NCBI GenBank assembly: GCA_021850865.1 | Contig: JAJZKN010000001.1 | Span: forward strand, 62,001-126,000 | Direction: 5' to 3' | Origin: a bacterium | GTDB lineage: Bacteria > Patescibacteriota > Saccharimonadia > Saccharimonadales > UBA4665 | Length of the DNA stretch: 64,000 nt | In this document: positions 17,024-24,683 of the stretch, one piece after another | How positions within the stretch are numbered: the first letter of the stretch is position 1 | Layout: each line of letters begins with the position of its first letter | Program-made: the position numbers and the translations under genes | Notes under the pieces: model-generated | The model's database searches: none | The model's input: only the letters and a program-made list of their open reading frames with translations | Told to the model about the DNA's origin: nothing

Positions 17024-17180
17024 GGTTCGAGTCCAGTTTCCCTGTATTTGCACTATGTTATGTGGTTGTTGGAACTCGAGAAAGGGCCTGATTCCATGTA
17101 TTCCTCTCTACTATTTGGTTACGAAACTGGCCAACCCCTCTATGGCAACCGAGCAGCAGAAAAACCGACCGGGTTCCATG
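17024..17180. repeat. cassette border repeat A, copy 1
   Basis: Diverged homolog of 20290-20436. It begins with a tRNA T-arm-like GGTTCGAGTCCAG and ends in a block shared with copy 2 (CCAAC-CCTCTAT-GCAA, then GACCGGG-TTC-ATG). An internal inverted repeat TCGAGTCCA / TGGA(A)CTCGA has one extra base. It lies just downstream of the fic gene's 3' end. Confidence 0.6.
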
Positions 17181-17185
17181 ATCGC

Positions 17186-17791
17186 TTACTCCGTACCGAG
17201 ATGTTTCACTATTTTAGTAAACATTACTTTCAGCCCCGATAAATCAAACTTTTCGGCAGCAAGCCTTGATGCTTCGTCGTTTTCATCACCGACAACATCA
17301 TCCCAGTCTATCTCATAACTGGCATCGTGTGCGACTCGCGTCCAAAAAATTCGTTGCGAACGACCATTACCTTCCCGGAATGGGTGGATATAGTTAAGTT
17401 GATCGTAAAAGTAGGCAAGCCGCTCTACAAATACGTCAATCGATAAGCCATTTAGATAATTTTCTTTTGCGAGCTCACCAAATACGTAATTTGCTGCATC
17501 AGTTATCTTACTAACGACTAAGAAATACTCTGCGCCATCATAGTCCTTTTTTATATCCACAGTACGAGTTTGGCCAGCCCAGTCATAAACTCCCTTAAAC
17601 AACTGAGCATGGATCGCTAAAAGTTCTATCAAATCGTTTGTGCGAGGTATGTTAGTTGACTCGAGTTCAAGCTCATTAGCAAAAACTATTTGAGGCTCAA
17701 GATTGCGTAATTCTTCCGAAGATTTTGCACCTAGCAAGTTGCGCAGAGTACTAATTGAATCGTCGAAGTACGGGTCGACGAAGTCCGACAC
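17186..17791 (-). CDS. Fic/Doc-family toxin (adenylyltransferase type)
   Basis: 201 aa with the complete Fic core HPFREGNGRSQR (catalytic His, the phosphate-binding GNGR and Arg), preceded by a helix YLNGLSIDVFVERLAYFYDQLNYI. Fic enzymes transfer AMP or another phosphate-containing group to a target hydroxyl. The GTG start overlaps the antitoxin stop by one base (taGtg). Small size and absence of an internal inhibitory helix make it class I, with inhibition supplied by the neighbouring small protein. The module sits at the right end of the tRNA-Asn island between repeats A1 and B1. Confidence 0.88.
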   Translation of the reverse strand: MSDFVDPYFDDSISTLRNLLGAKSSEELRNLEPQIVFANELELESTNIPRTNDLIELLAIHAQLFKGVYDWAGQTRTVDIKKDYDGAEYFLVVSKITDAANYVFGELAKENYLNGLSIDVFVERLAYFYDQLNYIHPFREGNGRSQRIFWTRVAHDASYEIDWDDVVGDENDEASRLAAEKFDLSGLKVMFTKIVKHLGTE

Positions 17792-17967
17792 TACAAAACT
17801 CCGTACCGTGCTCGTATCTTCTCGGCTGCTTGTTTTACTGAAGCTTTGCCGGCAATATAGTTATCAGCAATTTTGAGTGAGGCTTTAGACACTTTAAGCC
17901 CTTCGAGCTGTTCATTTGCAACAGCCAGGCGAACATTTTTCTTGCGTTTTAGTGATTGCTTATTCAT
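17791..17967 (-). CDS. VbhA-like Fic antitoxin
   Basis: About 58 aa from the ATG at 17967; the track adds 17 improbable residues. The sequence VANEQLEGLKVS mirrors the VbhA inhibitory helix, motif (S/T)xxxE(G/N), where the Glu blocks ATP gamma-phosphate binding in Fic. Here the Glu-Gly is present but the Ser/Thr position is Asn. The C-terminal region (ADNYIAGKASVKQAAEKIRARYG) matches the VbhA C-terminal domain. A TATAAT box lies 6 nt from the start. Confidence 0.75.
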   Translation of the reverse strand: MNKQSLKRKKNVRLAVANEQLEGLKVSKASLKIADNYIAGKASVKQAAEKIRARYGVL

Positions 17968-17973
17968 GACTAT

Positions 17974-17979
17974 ATTATA
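17974..17979 (-). promoter_or_regulatory. -10 box of the Fic antitoxin operon
   Basis: TATAAT on the minus strand, 6 nt before the ATG at 17967; leaderless-type arrangement. Confidence 0.45.
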
Positions 17980-18010
17980 CCATGAGCAAGGCTGATTTTT
18001 TACATAAAAG

Positions 18011-18070
18011 CTTGACAATACACAGAGGTAAGCTAAAGTAAAGCGACCCTAAATTTAGGCGGTAGGAGCA
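18011..18070. repeat. cassette border repeat B, copy 1
   Basis: Diverged homolog of 21147-21205: both read TTGACAA, then GTAA-GCGA-CCTAAA and end GGTAG(G/T)AG(C/A)AGC-like. Each copy lies just upstream of a TA operon (minus strand). This copy abuts the attR-like tRNA repeat. Confidence 0.55.
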
Positions 18071-18075
18071 CCTGT

Positions 18076-18098
18076 TTCGAATCCAGTCCCCGGAGCCA
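18076..18098 (+). repeat. attR-like site: exact copy of tRNA-Asn 3' end
   Basis: Exact 23-bp match to 5620-5642, including TCCAGTCCCCGGAGCCA, without the rest of the tRNA. It marks the right end of the island. Confidence 0.85.
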
Positions 18099-18196
18099 TT
18101 TACATATATTTTACAGTTTATCCAAATAAGCATTTGAACTTGTTAAATTTATATTAAAATTTAACGTTTTGATTACATTGAAAAGACGCTTGCTGT

Positions 18197-18202
18197 TATA
18201 AT
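18197..18202 (+). promoter_or_regulatory. -10 box of the 79-aa coiled-coil gene
   Basis: Perfect TATAAT, 9 nt before the ATG at 18212, no Shine-Dalgarno. Confidence 0.45.
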
Positions 18203-18211
18203 AAGCAGGCT

Positions 18212-18451
18212 ATGAGCGAAGATCAGCTGACAAAAATGTTTAAGTATATGCAACAGGAGTTTACCGCTGTTCGTTCAGAAATAGCTGATTTACGAACTGA
18301 CGTCAACAATTATGCAAATTCCGTTGATGCTTTTGCTAAGCAAAGTGAAACGTACATGCAAGAAATGTTGGCGCTGGGTCATAAAGTTGACCGCCTCGAA
18401 GAATGGATACTGAAAGTAGCAGAGGCTACCGGCGTTAAGCTACAAGCCTGA
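18212..18451 (+). CDS. 79-aa coiled-coil protein
   Basis: Fully helical, with heptad-like spacing of hydrophobic residues (EFTAVRSEIADLRTDVNNYANSVDAF and LALGHKVDRLEEWILKVAEATG). No membrane segment or catalytic motif. It is the only gene between the attR-like repeat and a degraded third att copy, so it is carried by a small extra insertion. Its own TATAAT box supports expression. Function unknown; could be a structural, tail- or regulator-like small protein. Confidence 0.65.
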   Translation: MSEDQLTKMFKYMQQEFTAVRSEIADLRTDVNNYANSVDAFAKQSETYMQEMLALGHKVDRLEEWILKVAEATGVKLQA

Positions 18452-18455
18452 AAAG

Positions 18456-18478
18456 TTCAAGACCAGTACGCTGAGCCA
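18456..18478 (+). repeat. degraded third att-like copy
   Basis: Aligned without gaps, 17 of 23 positions match the tRNA-Asn 3'-end repeat, ending in GAGCCA. The similarity continues beyond it: CATATATTTTACAG and -AAGCATT- follow both this copy and the one at 18076. This suggests two successive insertions at the same site. Confidence 0.55.
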
Positions 18479-18548
18479 CTAGCATATATTTTACAGAGAC
18501 ACCAGTAAGCATTCACGCTTCTGGATTTTGTTTTGGTATGATACAAAG

Positions 18549-19144
18549 GTGAAAGAAACACTCGCATTTGTAGCCGCATTCATTATGCTATTTGCGACAT
18601 TTCCGTACCTCATAGACATGGTAAAAGGTAAGACAAGACTAATATCGTAACGTGGTTAACATGGAGTATTCTTCTAGGTATTGGTGCAGCGGCACTTTTT
18701 GCAGCCAAACAAACAAATGCCGCATTGTTATTAGTAGGTGATTTCTGTGCAACTTTTGCGGTAGTATTATTTGGTCTGCGCTACGGCATCGCAAAACTTG
18801 ATAGGTTTGATGTGTTCTGTCAAGCAGGCGCAGTAATAGGGCTTCTCCTATGGCTCATGTTTAATTCACCGCTAATCGCCATAGTTGCAACAATAGTTAT
18901 AGATTTTATTGGAACCGTCCCAACGCTTCGTCATTCATGGAATTATCCAGAAGAGGAAACTCCAATTACTTTTTTGCTGGGGGTACTAGCGACGACACTC
19001 ACATTACTATCATTGGAAAAGTACACCGTTATGGCATGGATCTACCCAGCATATCTATTACTCTCAAATGCAATTCTTTTTGTCACGATTACTCATGGCA
19101 ATAAGTTAAATATAAAGCGGACAGATCCAAGACAAGTGAGCTGA
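18549..19144 (+). pseudogene. frameshifted multi-pass membrane protein gene
   Basis: A GTG at 18549, after a TATGAT box, starts a frame reading ETLAFVAAFIMLFATFPYLIDMVKGKTR that stops at 18650. The next frame continues immediately as TWLTWSILLGIGAAALF... to 19144 with several more membrane helices. One missing base near 18639 accounts for the break: restoring it gives GKTRPNIVTWLTW, a natural junction. Intact, the product would be about 198 aa with 6-7 helices. Either a pseudogene or a sequencing/assembly error. Family not named; the function is unknown. Confidence 0.65.
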
Positions 19145-19193
19145 GTCATCATAAACAAACTCTCTTAATTCAGATTAGGCAATGTTTATTGAT

Positions 19194-19220
19194 TTAATCG
19201 TATCATTGCGATACGATTAA
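19194..19220. promoter_or_regulatory. operator palindrome before the HTH-Fic gene
   Basis: Perfect 11-bp inverted repeat TTAATCGTATC-ATTGC-GATACGATTAA ends 5 nt before the ATG. A further half site GATACGAT lies inside the first codons (19231-19238). Likely bound by the winged-helix domain of the adjacent gene's own product. Confidence 0.6.
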
Positions 19221-19225
19221 TACTG

Positions 19226-20272
19226 ATGAATGATACGATAATAAATTCTCCTGTCTTAAAGGCATTTGATAAAGATTCTAATCTTAGCTCATCAGAAGTA
19301 CACGCTCTGCTTAACAAGAATCTGTCTCTTGTTACAATAAAACGACACCTAAGTGACTTATTAAAAGAAGGCTTCCTTATTCAATATGGGGCTGGGCGTT
19401 CAATAAAATATAGCCTGTCAAAAAAAGGCTTATTTTTACGCCCCTTAGATACTAAATCCTATTTAGGCAATAACCCAGATGACAGGCTTAGATATAATAA
19501 TTATCAATTTGACCTTTTTGAAAAACCATACATAGAGCTATTTACGAGCGAAGAGTTAAACATACTCGACAATGCGACAGAAAATTTTAGAGACAAATCT
19601 AATCTTACAAACGATGAAATACGAAAAAAAGAGCTGATGAGATTTATAATTGAATTTTCTTGGAAAACATCACAGATCGAAGGAAATACATATGACATTA
19701 TCTCAACCGAAAAGCTCTTACTGTACGGCAAAAAGTCACCGACAAATACAGAATATGAAGCTCAGATGATAATAAACCAGAAAGATGCGTTAGAATTTAT
19801 TCTAGAAAATATTAATGATTGGGAAAAGCCAAACTTAGCTTTGATAGAAAAACTACATGATTATGTTGGCAAAGATCTAAACATTTCTAAAGGCTTTCGT
19901 AAGTCATTGGTTGGCATTACTGGGACTAATTACCGACCTCTTGAGAACGAATTTCAAATCAAAGAAGCTGTTGAAAATTTACTTAACTATTTGGGTTATA
20001 CCAAGAGAGCATATGATCAAGCACTACTTTCAGTTCTTGGACTAGGTTATATACAGCCTTTTGTAGATGGTAACAAAAGAACCGCTAGACTACTCGGCAA
20101 TGCGTATCTACTTAGTAATAATTTAGCGCCACTTTCATATCGCAGTGTTGACGACAGAGATTATAAGGAAGCCACTCTAGTGTTCTATGAGCAAAATACA
20201 GTTGAGCCATTTAAAAAACTATTTATCGAACAATACATTTTTTCGGCCAATAATTACAATATCAGCCGGTAG
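19226..20272 (+). CDS. winged-HTH Fic-domain protein with catalytic His replaced by Gln
   Basis: 348 aa. Residues 1-75 form a winged helix (SSEVHALLNKNLSLVTIKRHLSDLLKEGFL). A class II inhibitory helix TSQIEGN (T148, E152) precedes the Fic core at about residues 270-290, which reads IQPFVDGNKRTARLL. The invariant catalytic His of H-P-F-x-D/E-G-N is Gln277 (codon CAG), while the phosphate-binding loop is kept. It therefore probably binds nucleotide but has little or no AMP-transfer activity, and may act mainly as a nucleotide-sensing regulator. The operator palindrome just upstream supports autoregulation. Confidence 0.85.
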   Translation: MNDTIINSPVLKAFDKDSNLSSSEVHALLNKNLSLVTIKRHLSDLLKEGFLIQYGAGRSIKYSLSKKGLFLRPLDTKSYLGNNPDDRLRYNNYQFDLFEKPYIELFTSEELNILDNATENFRDKSNLTNDEIRKKELMRFIIEFSWKTSQIEGNTYDIISTEKLLLYGKKSPTNTEYEAQMIINQKDALEFILENINDWEKPNLALIEKLHDYVGKDLNISKGFRKSLVGITGTNYRPLENEFQIKEAVENLLNYLGYTKRAYDQALLSVLGLGYIQPFVDGNKRTARLLGNAYLLSNNLAPLSYRSVDDRDYKEATLVFYEQNTVEPFKKLFIEQYIFSANNYNISR

Positions 20273-20289
20273 ACTAAAAGCGCATCAAT

Positions 20290-20436
20290 AGTTTGAATCC
20301 AGACCCTGTATCGCGCAAAAATGCTGGAACCGTTCAAATATCCAAGTGGTTCCAATTTCTCTCTGTAATTCGGTTTCAAAATTGACCAACTCCTCTATAG
20401 CAATCAAGCAGCGTAAAACCTGACCGGGGTTCTATG
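20290..20436. repeat. cassette border repeat A, copy 2
   Basis: Diverged homolog of 17024-17180. It starts with GTTTGAATCCAG and has an inverted partner CTGGA(ACCG)TTCAAA at 20324-20338 with a 4-nt bulge. It ends in the shared block that also closes copy 1. It lies immediately downstream of the 3' end of the PemK-like toxin gene. Confidence 0.6.
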
Positions 20437-20499
20437 CCCCCCCACAGCAACCCAATTCTCTTAAAAACAAAGGGTAATGTCAAAATTGCAGTAGCTTAG

Positions 20500-20838
20500 C
20501 TACAATACAAGAAGTTCTTTTAGTGCGACCCTGATGTTCACTTGATCGTTTTTATCTATTGATCCGATCTCCTCAAGCAGATCTTTTTGCAGTACAGCCG
20601 TTAAACGATGAACTCTCGCTACAGACGGCTTCAGCAAGCCAACGTCTTGCCAATTCTTAAGAGTAACATCAATGGGTTCTGGCTCAGCTGATGAGGTAAT
20701 TGGTATAACCATTAATATTTGCCGTTCGCCATGAGGAAACCCGACTATAATCACTGGTCGTATTTTAAACTGATCTGACTCGATGAACCTAAATTTAGCC
20801 AGACAAACAGTAAAAAGCTGAGCTCCTATTTTTATCAA
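20500..20838 (-). CDS. PemK/MazF-family type II toxin
   Basis: 112 aa with the MazF/PemK fold signatures: KIRPVIIVGF (loop that cradles RNA), ILMVIPITSS, and SVARVHRLTAV near residue 75. Members cut mRNA, or act as CcdB-like gyrase poisons in the same fold. The start overlaps the stop of the upstream small gene by 4 nt (ATGA), the normal antitoxin-toxin arrangement. It sits between repeats A2 and B2, in the same layout as the Fic module. Confidence 0.8.
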   Translation of the reverse strand: MIKIGAQLFTVCLAKFRFIESDQFKIRPVIIVGFPHGERQILMVIPITSSAEPEPIDVTLKNWQDVGLLKPSVARVHRLTAVLQKDLLEEIGSIDKNDQVNIRVALKELLVL

Positions 20839-21098
20839 GTAATCTTCTTACCCATGCCTAGATGATAAATATCTTCCGCTGGATCACTTAAGTAATCTTC
20901 ACCTACGCCGTAAGATGACATTGCACGAATTTCATCTATTTCCTTTTCTTCTGAAGTTTTAGTGGTTAGCATTGCCAATCCTACTTTTAAAATTTCTGGA
21001 TCACTTAGAGTAGGGTAACGCTTTTTGGCCAACTCTAAGGCCCTAACTACTTCAGGAGTCCGAGTTAAACGTATGGCTGCAGATGTATTTTCATTCAT
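20835..21098 (-). CDS. antitoxin of the PemK/MazF-like module
   Basis: 87 aa. The N-terminus (AAIRLTRTPEVVRALELAKKRYPTLSDPEILKVGLAML) resembles a ribbon-helix-helix DNA-binding domain, with an acidic C-terminus likely to wrap the toxin. It precedes and overlaps the toxin gene by 4 nt. Antitoxin identity is inferred mainly from position, size and the RHH-like start. Confidence 0.7.
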   Translation of the reverse strand: MNENTSAAIRLTRTPEVVRALELAKKRYPTLSDPEILKVGLAMLTTKTSEEKEIDEIRAMSSYGVGEDYLSDPAEDIYHLGMGKKIT

Positions 21099-21146
21099 AA
21101 TACCTTTATTATATCACTGTATGTTAAATTCGAACAGTTATTGTAA

Positions 21147-21205
21147 TTTGACAAAGTATAAAAGTGAGCAAAGGTAAGGCGAACCTAAAATAAAGGTAGT
21201 AGAAG
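21147..21205. repeat. cassette border repeat B, copy 2
   Basis: Diverged homolog of 18011-18070, lying just upstream of the PemK-like operon on the minus strand. Shares the TTGACAA start and GTAAGGCGA-CCTAAA core. Confidence 0.55.
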
Positions 21206-21263
21206 CTAGGTCATATTTAAAGGTGTTACAATATGATTAATATAAATTATCCGAGGTCAGATA

Positions 21264-21461
21264 GTGAGCTCTAAAGCAGGACAAGTATTTAAAGACGGAA
21301 GAATAGCCAAAGGCTTAACGCAATTACAACTTGCTAAAAAAGCAGGCATATATCCTAATACTTACGCGAAAATAGAAAGAGGCGAGCAAGATCCTTCTTT
21401 CGCAACCGTAAAAAAACTAGCAAAAGCATTAGATTTAGATCTTAAGGATATACCCGATTAA
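21264..21461 (+). CDS. XRE/Cro-type regulator
   Basis: 65 aa, essentially one HTH_3 domain: [40 protein letters not shown]. The GTG start has a GAGG Shine-Dalgarno 7 nt upstream. It is the first gene of an operon with a DUF2130 and a DUF262/DUF1524 protein, 11 nt ahead of the next gene. Small XRE proteins of this kind control restriction and other defence operons. Confidence 0.9.
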   Translation: MSSKAGQVFKDGRIAKGLTQLQLAKKAGIYPNTYAKIERGEQDPSFATVKKLAKALDLDLKDIPD

Positions 21462-21472
21462 TAGAGAATTGT

Positions 21473-22687
21473 ATGATGAATGAAATTAAGTGTCCTAGCT
21501 GCAATAAAACATTCAAAATTGACGAAGCAAGCTTCGCCGCTATTCTAAAACAAGTCCGCGACACTGAATTTGAGAAAGAACTCCACGAAAGACTTGAATT
21601 AGCAATAGAAAATACAGAGATAAAGACCCGAAGTGAATTAAAAACAGAAATTGCCGAAAAGGAATCAGAGATTACACAGCTTAAGGCAAAGATAGGCTCA
21701 TCAGAAACCACTAAACAACTAGCCGTAAACGAGGCAGTCAATAAGGTAGTGAAGGAACGTGACGACCTATATGCGAAATTAAGTAAATTTGAGCTAGAGA
21801 AGAAACTAGCCGTAACAGAAGCAATAGACAACCTTAAGGAAGGCTATGAAGAACAGATCAACAGCCTACAAAGTGATCTAAAATCCGCCGAAAGTGCAGT
21901 TGCTTTATATAAGGATATGAAGTCTAAGCTTTCCACGAAAATGCTAGGCGAAACTCTAGAGCAACACTGCGAGATAGCATTCGAGCAGCTCAGAAGCACC
22001 GGTGCTTTCAAAAAAGCACAGTTCGGTAAGGATAACGATGCTAGCAGCGGAAGTAAGGGCGACTATATTTATCGTGAGTTTGACGATAACGGAGTCGAGA
22101 TCATTTCAATTATGTTTGAAATGAAGAACGAAGCCGACGAAACCACTACAAAACATAGGAACAAGGAATTTCTTAAGGAGCTAGATAGAGACCGTACTGA
22201 AAAGAATTGTGAATATGCAGTCTTAGTAAGCATGCTAGAGGCGGACAGCGAGCTATATACGGGAATAACTGACGTCTCGCATGAATACCCTAAGATGTAT
22301 GTTGTCCGTCCTCAGTTTTTCATACCTATTATTACCGTACTTCGCAATGCAGCAATTAGCTCGCTTCACTATAAAGCAGAACTCGCCCTAGTTAGAAACC
22401 AAGAGCTAGATATCACCAAATTTGAGGATACTGTTAAGGGAGTAGCAAAATACCTAGAAGATAATTACCTTAGCGCTCATAGCAAGTTCGATAGTGCCAT
22501 TAAAGCAATCGACGAATCAATAAAAAAATTGGAGAAAACAAAGGAATACTTGCTTGGGTCCGAAAAGAACTTACGCCTTGCTAGCGGTAAAACTGAAGAA
22601 CTAAGCATTAAAAGACTGACACGTAATAATCCGACAATGACGGAGAAGTTTGCCGAACTAGACAAAGAGAGACAACAATATGAGTAG
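21473..22687 (+). CDS. DUF2130 protein (coiled coil plus PD-(D/E)xK-like nuclease)
   Basis: 404 aa. N-terminal zinc-ribbon-like KCPSCNKTF (only one CxxC visible) and the DUF2130 signature [23 protein letters not shown], then a coiled coil (about 40-150). The conserved domain has KGDYIYRE and FEMKNE: Asp197, Glu216 and Lys218 fit a D...ExK nuclease core, as in the RmuC-like proteins. The last 100 residues are again helical. It overlaps the DUF262 gene by 8 nt, so the two are co-translated. The nuclease activity is inferred; the family has no settled role. Confidence 0.85.
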   Translation: MMNEIKCPSCNKTFKIDEASFAAILKQVRDTEFEKELHERLELAIENTEIKTRSELKTEIAEKESEITQLKAKIGSSETTKQLAVNEAVNKVVKERDDLYAKLSKFELEKKLAVTEAIDNLKEGYEEQINSLQSDLKSAESAVALYKDMKSKLSTKMLGETLEQHCEIAFEQLRSTGAFKKAQFGKDNDASSGSKGDYIYREFDDNGVEIISIMFEMKNEADETTTKHRNKEFLKELDRDRTEKNCEYAVLVSMLEADSELYTGITDVSHEYPKMYVVRPQFFIPIITVLRNAAISSLHYKAELALVRNQELDITKFEDTVKGVAKYLEDNYLSAHSKFDSAIKAIDESIKKLEKTKEYLLGSEKNLRLASGKTEELSIKRLTRNNPTMTEKFAELDKERQQYE

Positions 22688-24503
22688 AAAATATGACGTA
22701 GATAAAATAAGCATCAAGAACCTGCTAGGGGACATAGAACAAGGCCGCATATCTATGCCAGAGATACAACGGCCTTTCGTATGGTCCAGCACCAAGGTCC
22801 GTGACCTTATCGACTCTATAAGCAGAGGCTTTCCTGTCGGATACATAATCATTTCTGAAGACCCCGAGATGATTCAAAAAGATGGAACAAAAGCCGACGG
22901 GAAAACATCAATTATTGACGGGCAGCAACGCATAACAGCTTTACGCGCTAGTATTCTGGGAGACAAAGTAATAGACAAGTACTACAAAGAAATCCAGATT
23001 CGAATCGCCTATAACCCATTCCCGGATTTAGATAAAGGTGAGAATAGATTTGAAACCCTGACGCCAGCTATAGAGAAGAGTAATCGCTGGATTCCCGACA
23101 TATCTAAGGTTTTAAACGGTACCCGCTCTCAAGTAAACGAAATAATCAAAGAGCTTGCAAAAAATAATCCGGATAGAGACAAAGAGGAGATAGACAGAAA
23201 GATAGAAGAACTAGAGGCACTTAAAGATCAAGAGATTGGCTTTATAAAGCTACTCTCCCGACAATTAAGCATTGACGAAGTAGCCGAGATTTTCGAAAGA
23301 ATAAATTCAGCTGGCGTACCTTTAAATCAAGCCGACTTTACTATGAGTAAATTAGCGGCCGACGAAGAAGGCTCAAACGTTAGGAAGCTAATCGATTACT
23401 TTTCCCATCTTGCAAAAGAACCTGATTTCTTTAAACACATAAGCACCAATGACACTGAATTTAAGAATTCAGGATTACTAGATAAAATATCCTGGCTAAA
23501 AGACAGTAGGGAAGATTTGTATGACCCTGACTATAGCGACATAATTCGCGCGGCATTCACTTATGGCTTTAAACGAGGCAAGCTTGCAGATCTCGTCTCT
23601 CTGTTATCAGGAAGAAACTTCGAAACAAGATCATATGAGGCAGTTATTGCCGAAGACACAGTAGTAAAATTCAAAGATTCAGTTATAGATTTTGTTAAAG
23701 AGAGTAATTATACCGATTTTATCCAGATTATTGAGTCTACCGGCTTTATCGATAGTAGGCTAATTAGATCTAAAAATACCCTGAACTATTCGTATGTAAT
23801 TTATTTGCTGCTAAAGCGTGAAGGTGTAAACCCAAGCCTAATTAAAAAACTAGTAGCCAAGTGGTTTGTCATGAGCATACTCACAAGTCGCTACTCTTCG
23901 TCGTCCGAAACAATAATTGACCGTGACGTAAAGGAGATTGCTCGAAGTAGTGTAGACGACTACCTGAATCGTATAGAAAGCAGCGACTTATCCCAGCAAT
24001 TCTGGGATGTCGCTTTAATAAATGACTTTAATATAGCGAGCCAACAACACCCGTATCTCAATACGTTCTTTGCTGCTCAAGTTTATTTTGGCGACACCGG
24101 CTTTTTGTCTGACGTGCCTTTACGCAGCATACGCAGCATTAAGGGAGATATCCACCATACATTTCCTTATGATTATTTAAAAAAGACAGGCAAAGATGAT
24201 CGATATGAATATAATCAGATTGCTAATTTTGTCTATATGGAAAAGTCGACAAACATACAGATAGGTAACAAAAAGCCGAGTGAATATATGGCTACCGTTT
24301 TAGAGCAGGCAAAAAACTGTAAGCTAGACTCTAAGCATCCAATAGGTAAAATTACTGACCCAGACATATTATCCAAGAACCTAGAACAAAACTGCATACC
24401 CAAAGGCTTTGAGGATATGTCCGTAGAGAACTATCATGGCTACCTTAGTTCCCGCCGGGTACTTATGGTACGAAAAATTGAAAAATACTATAAGTCTTTA
24501 TAG
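22680..24503 (+). CDS. DUF262/DUF1524 (GmrSD/SspE-like) protein
   Basis: 607 aa. The N-terminal DUF262 ParB-like NTPase domain is clear: [19 protein letters not shown] and [11 protein letters not shown]. The C-terminus carries a DUF1524/HNH-like site: [11 protein letters not shown]...[10 protein letters not shown]...[12 protein letters not shown]. This two-domain layout occurs in type IV restriction enzymes acting on modified DNA (GmrSD) and in phosphorothioate-sensing SspE. Paired here with XRE and DUF2130 rather than with known partners. Which modification it senses, if any, is unknown. Confidence 0.88.
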   Translation: MSRKYDVDKISIKNLLGDIEQGRISMPEIQRPFVWSSTKVRDLIDSISRGFPVGYIIISEDPEMIQKDGTKADGKTSIIDGQQRITALRASILGDKVIDKYYKEIQIRIAYNPFPDLDKGENRFETLTPAIEKSNRWIPDISKVLNGTRSQVNEIIKELAKNNPDRDKEEIDRKIEELEALKDQEIGFIKLLSRQLSIDEVAEIFERINSAGVPLNQADFTMSKLAADEEGSNVRKLIDYFSHLAKEPDFFKHISTNDTEFKNSGLLDKISWLKDSREDLYDPDYSDIIRAAFTYGFKRGKLADLVSLLSGRNFETRSYEAVIAEDTVVKFKDSVIDFVKESNYTDFIQIIESTGFIDSRLIRSKNTLNYSYVIYLLLKREGVNPSLIKKLVAKWFVMSILTSRYSSSSETIIDRDVKEIARSSVDDYLNRIESSDLSQQFWDVALINDFNIASQQHPYLNTFFAAQVYFGDTGFLSDVPLRSIRSIKGDIHHTFPYDYLKKTGKDDRYEYNQIANFVYMEKSTNIQIGNKKPSEYMATVLEQAKNCKLDSKHPIGKITDPDILSKNLEQNCIPKGFEDMSVENYHGYLSSRRVLMVRKIEKYYKSL

Positions 24504-24683
24504 ACTTCTTACCGTATATATTTATCGAGCTTAGCGAAGGTCAGGCTCCAAATATGCTCAACGCACTACCCAAGATAATTTGCTAGCAAAAGAGGTCAAC
24601 ATTACGTAACATTGCGCCGTTTAGCAAAAAACATTAGGATGCTAGTAGCTGTTAAATTAATCTAACGATGGGAAATAGACTTT

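Larger units (their letters stand above)
5620..18098. mobile_element. genomic island integrated in tRNA-Asn
   Basis: A segment of about 12.5 kb is bounded by a 23-bp exact repeat of the tRNA-Asn 3' end. Its genes are visibly AT-richer than the flanking smpB side and include a metabolic cluster, a truncated transposase and a Fic toxin-antitoxin module. No integrase is present inside, so the element was mobilised in trans or has lost it. Boundaries come from the repeat; the island as a unit is an inference. Confidence 0.8.

Noticed and set aside
17024-17050. tRNA gene suspected from GGTTCGAGTCCAG
   Set aside because: Only a T-arm-like piece; no acceptor, D or anticodon arm can be built around it. 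The same applies to 20290.
17022-17318. 98-aa plus-strand ORF (and 64-aa overlap)
   Set aside because: Covers border repeat A and the antisense of the Fic gene; not protein-like.
17000-21300. True integron cassette array
   Set aside because: No integron integrase and no GTTRRRY core in the repeats; only a cassette-like layout is supported.
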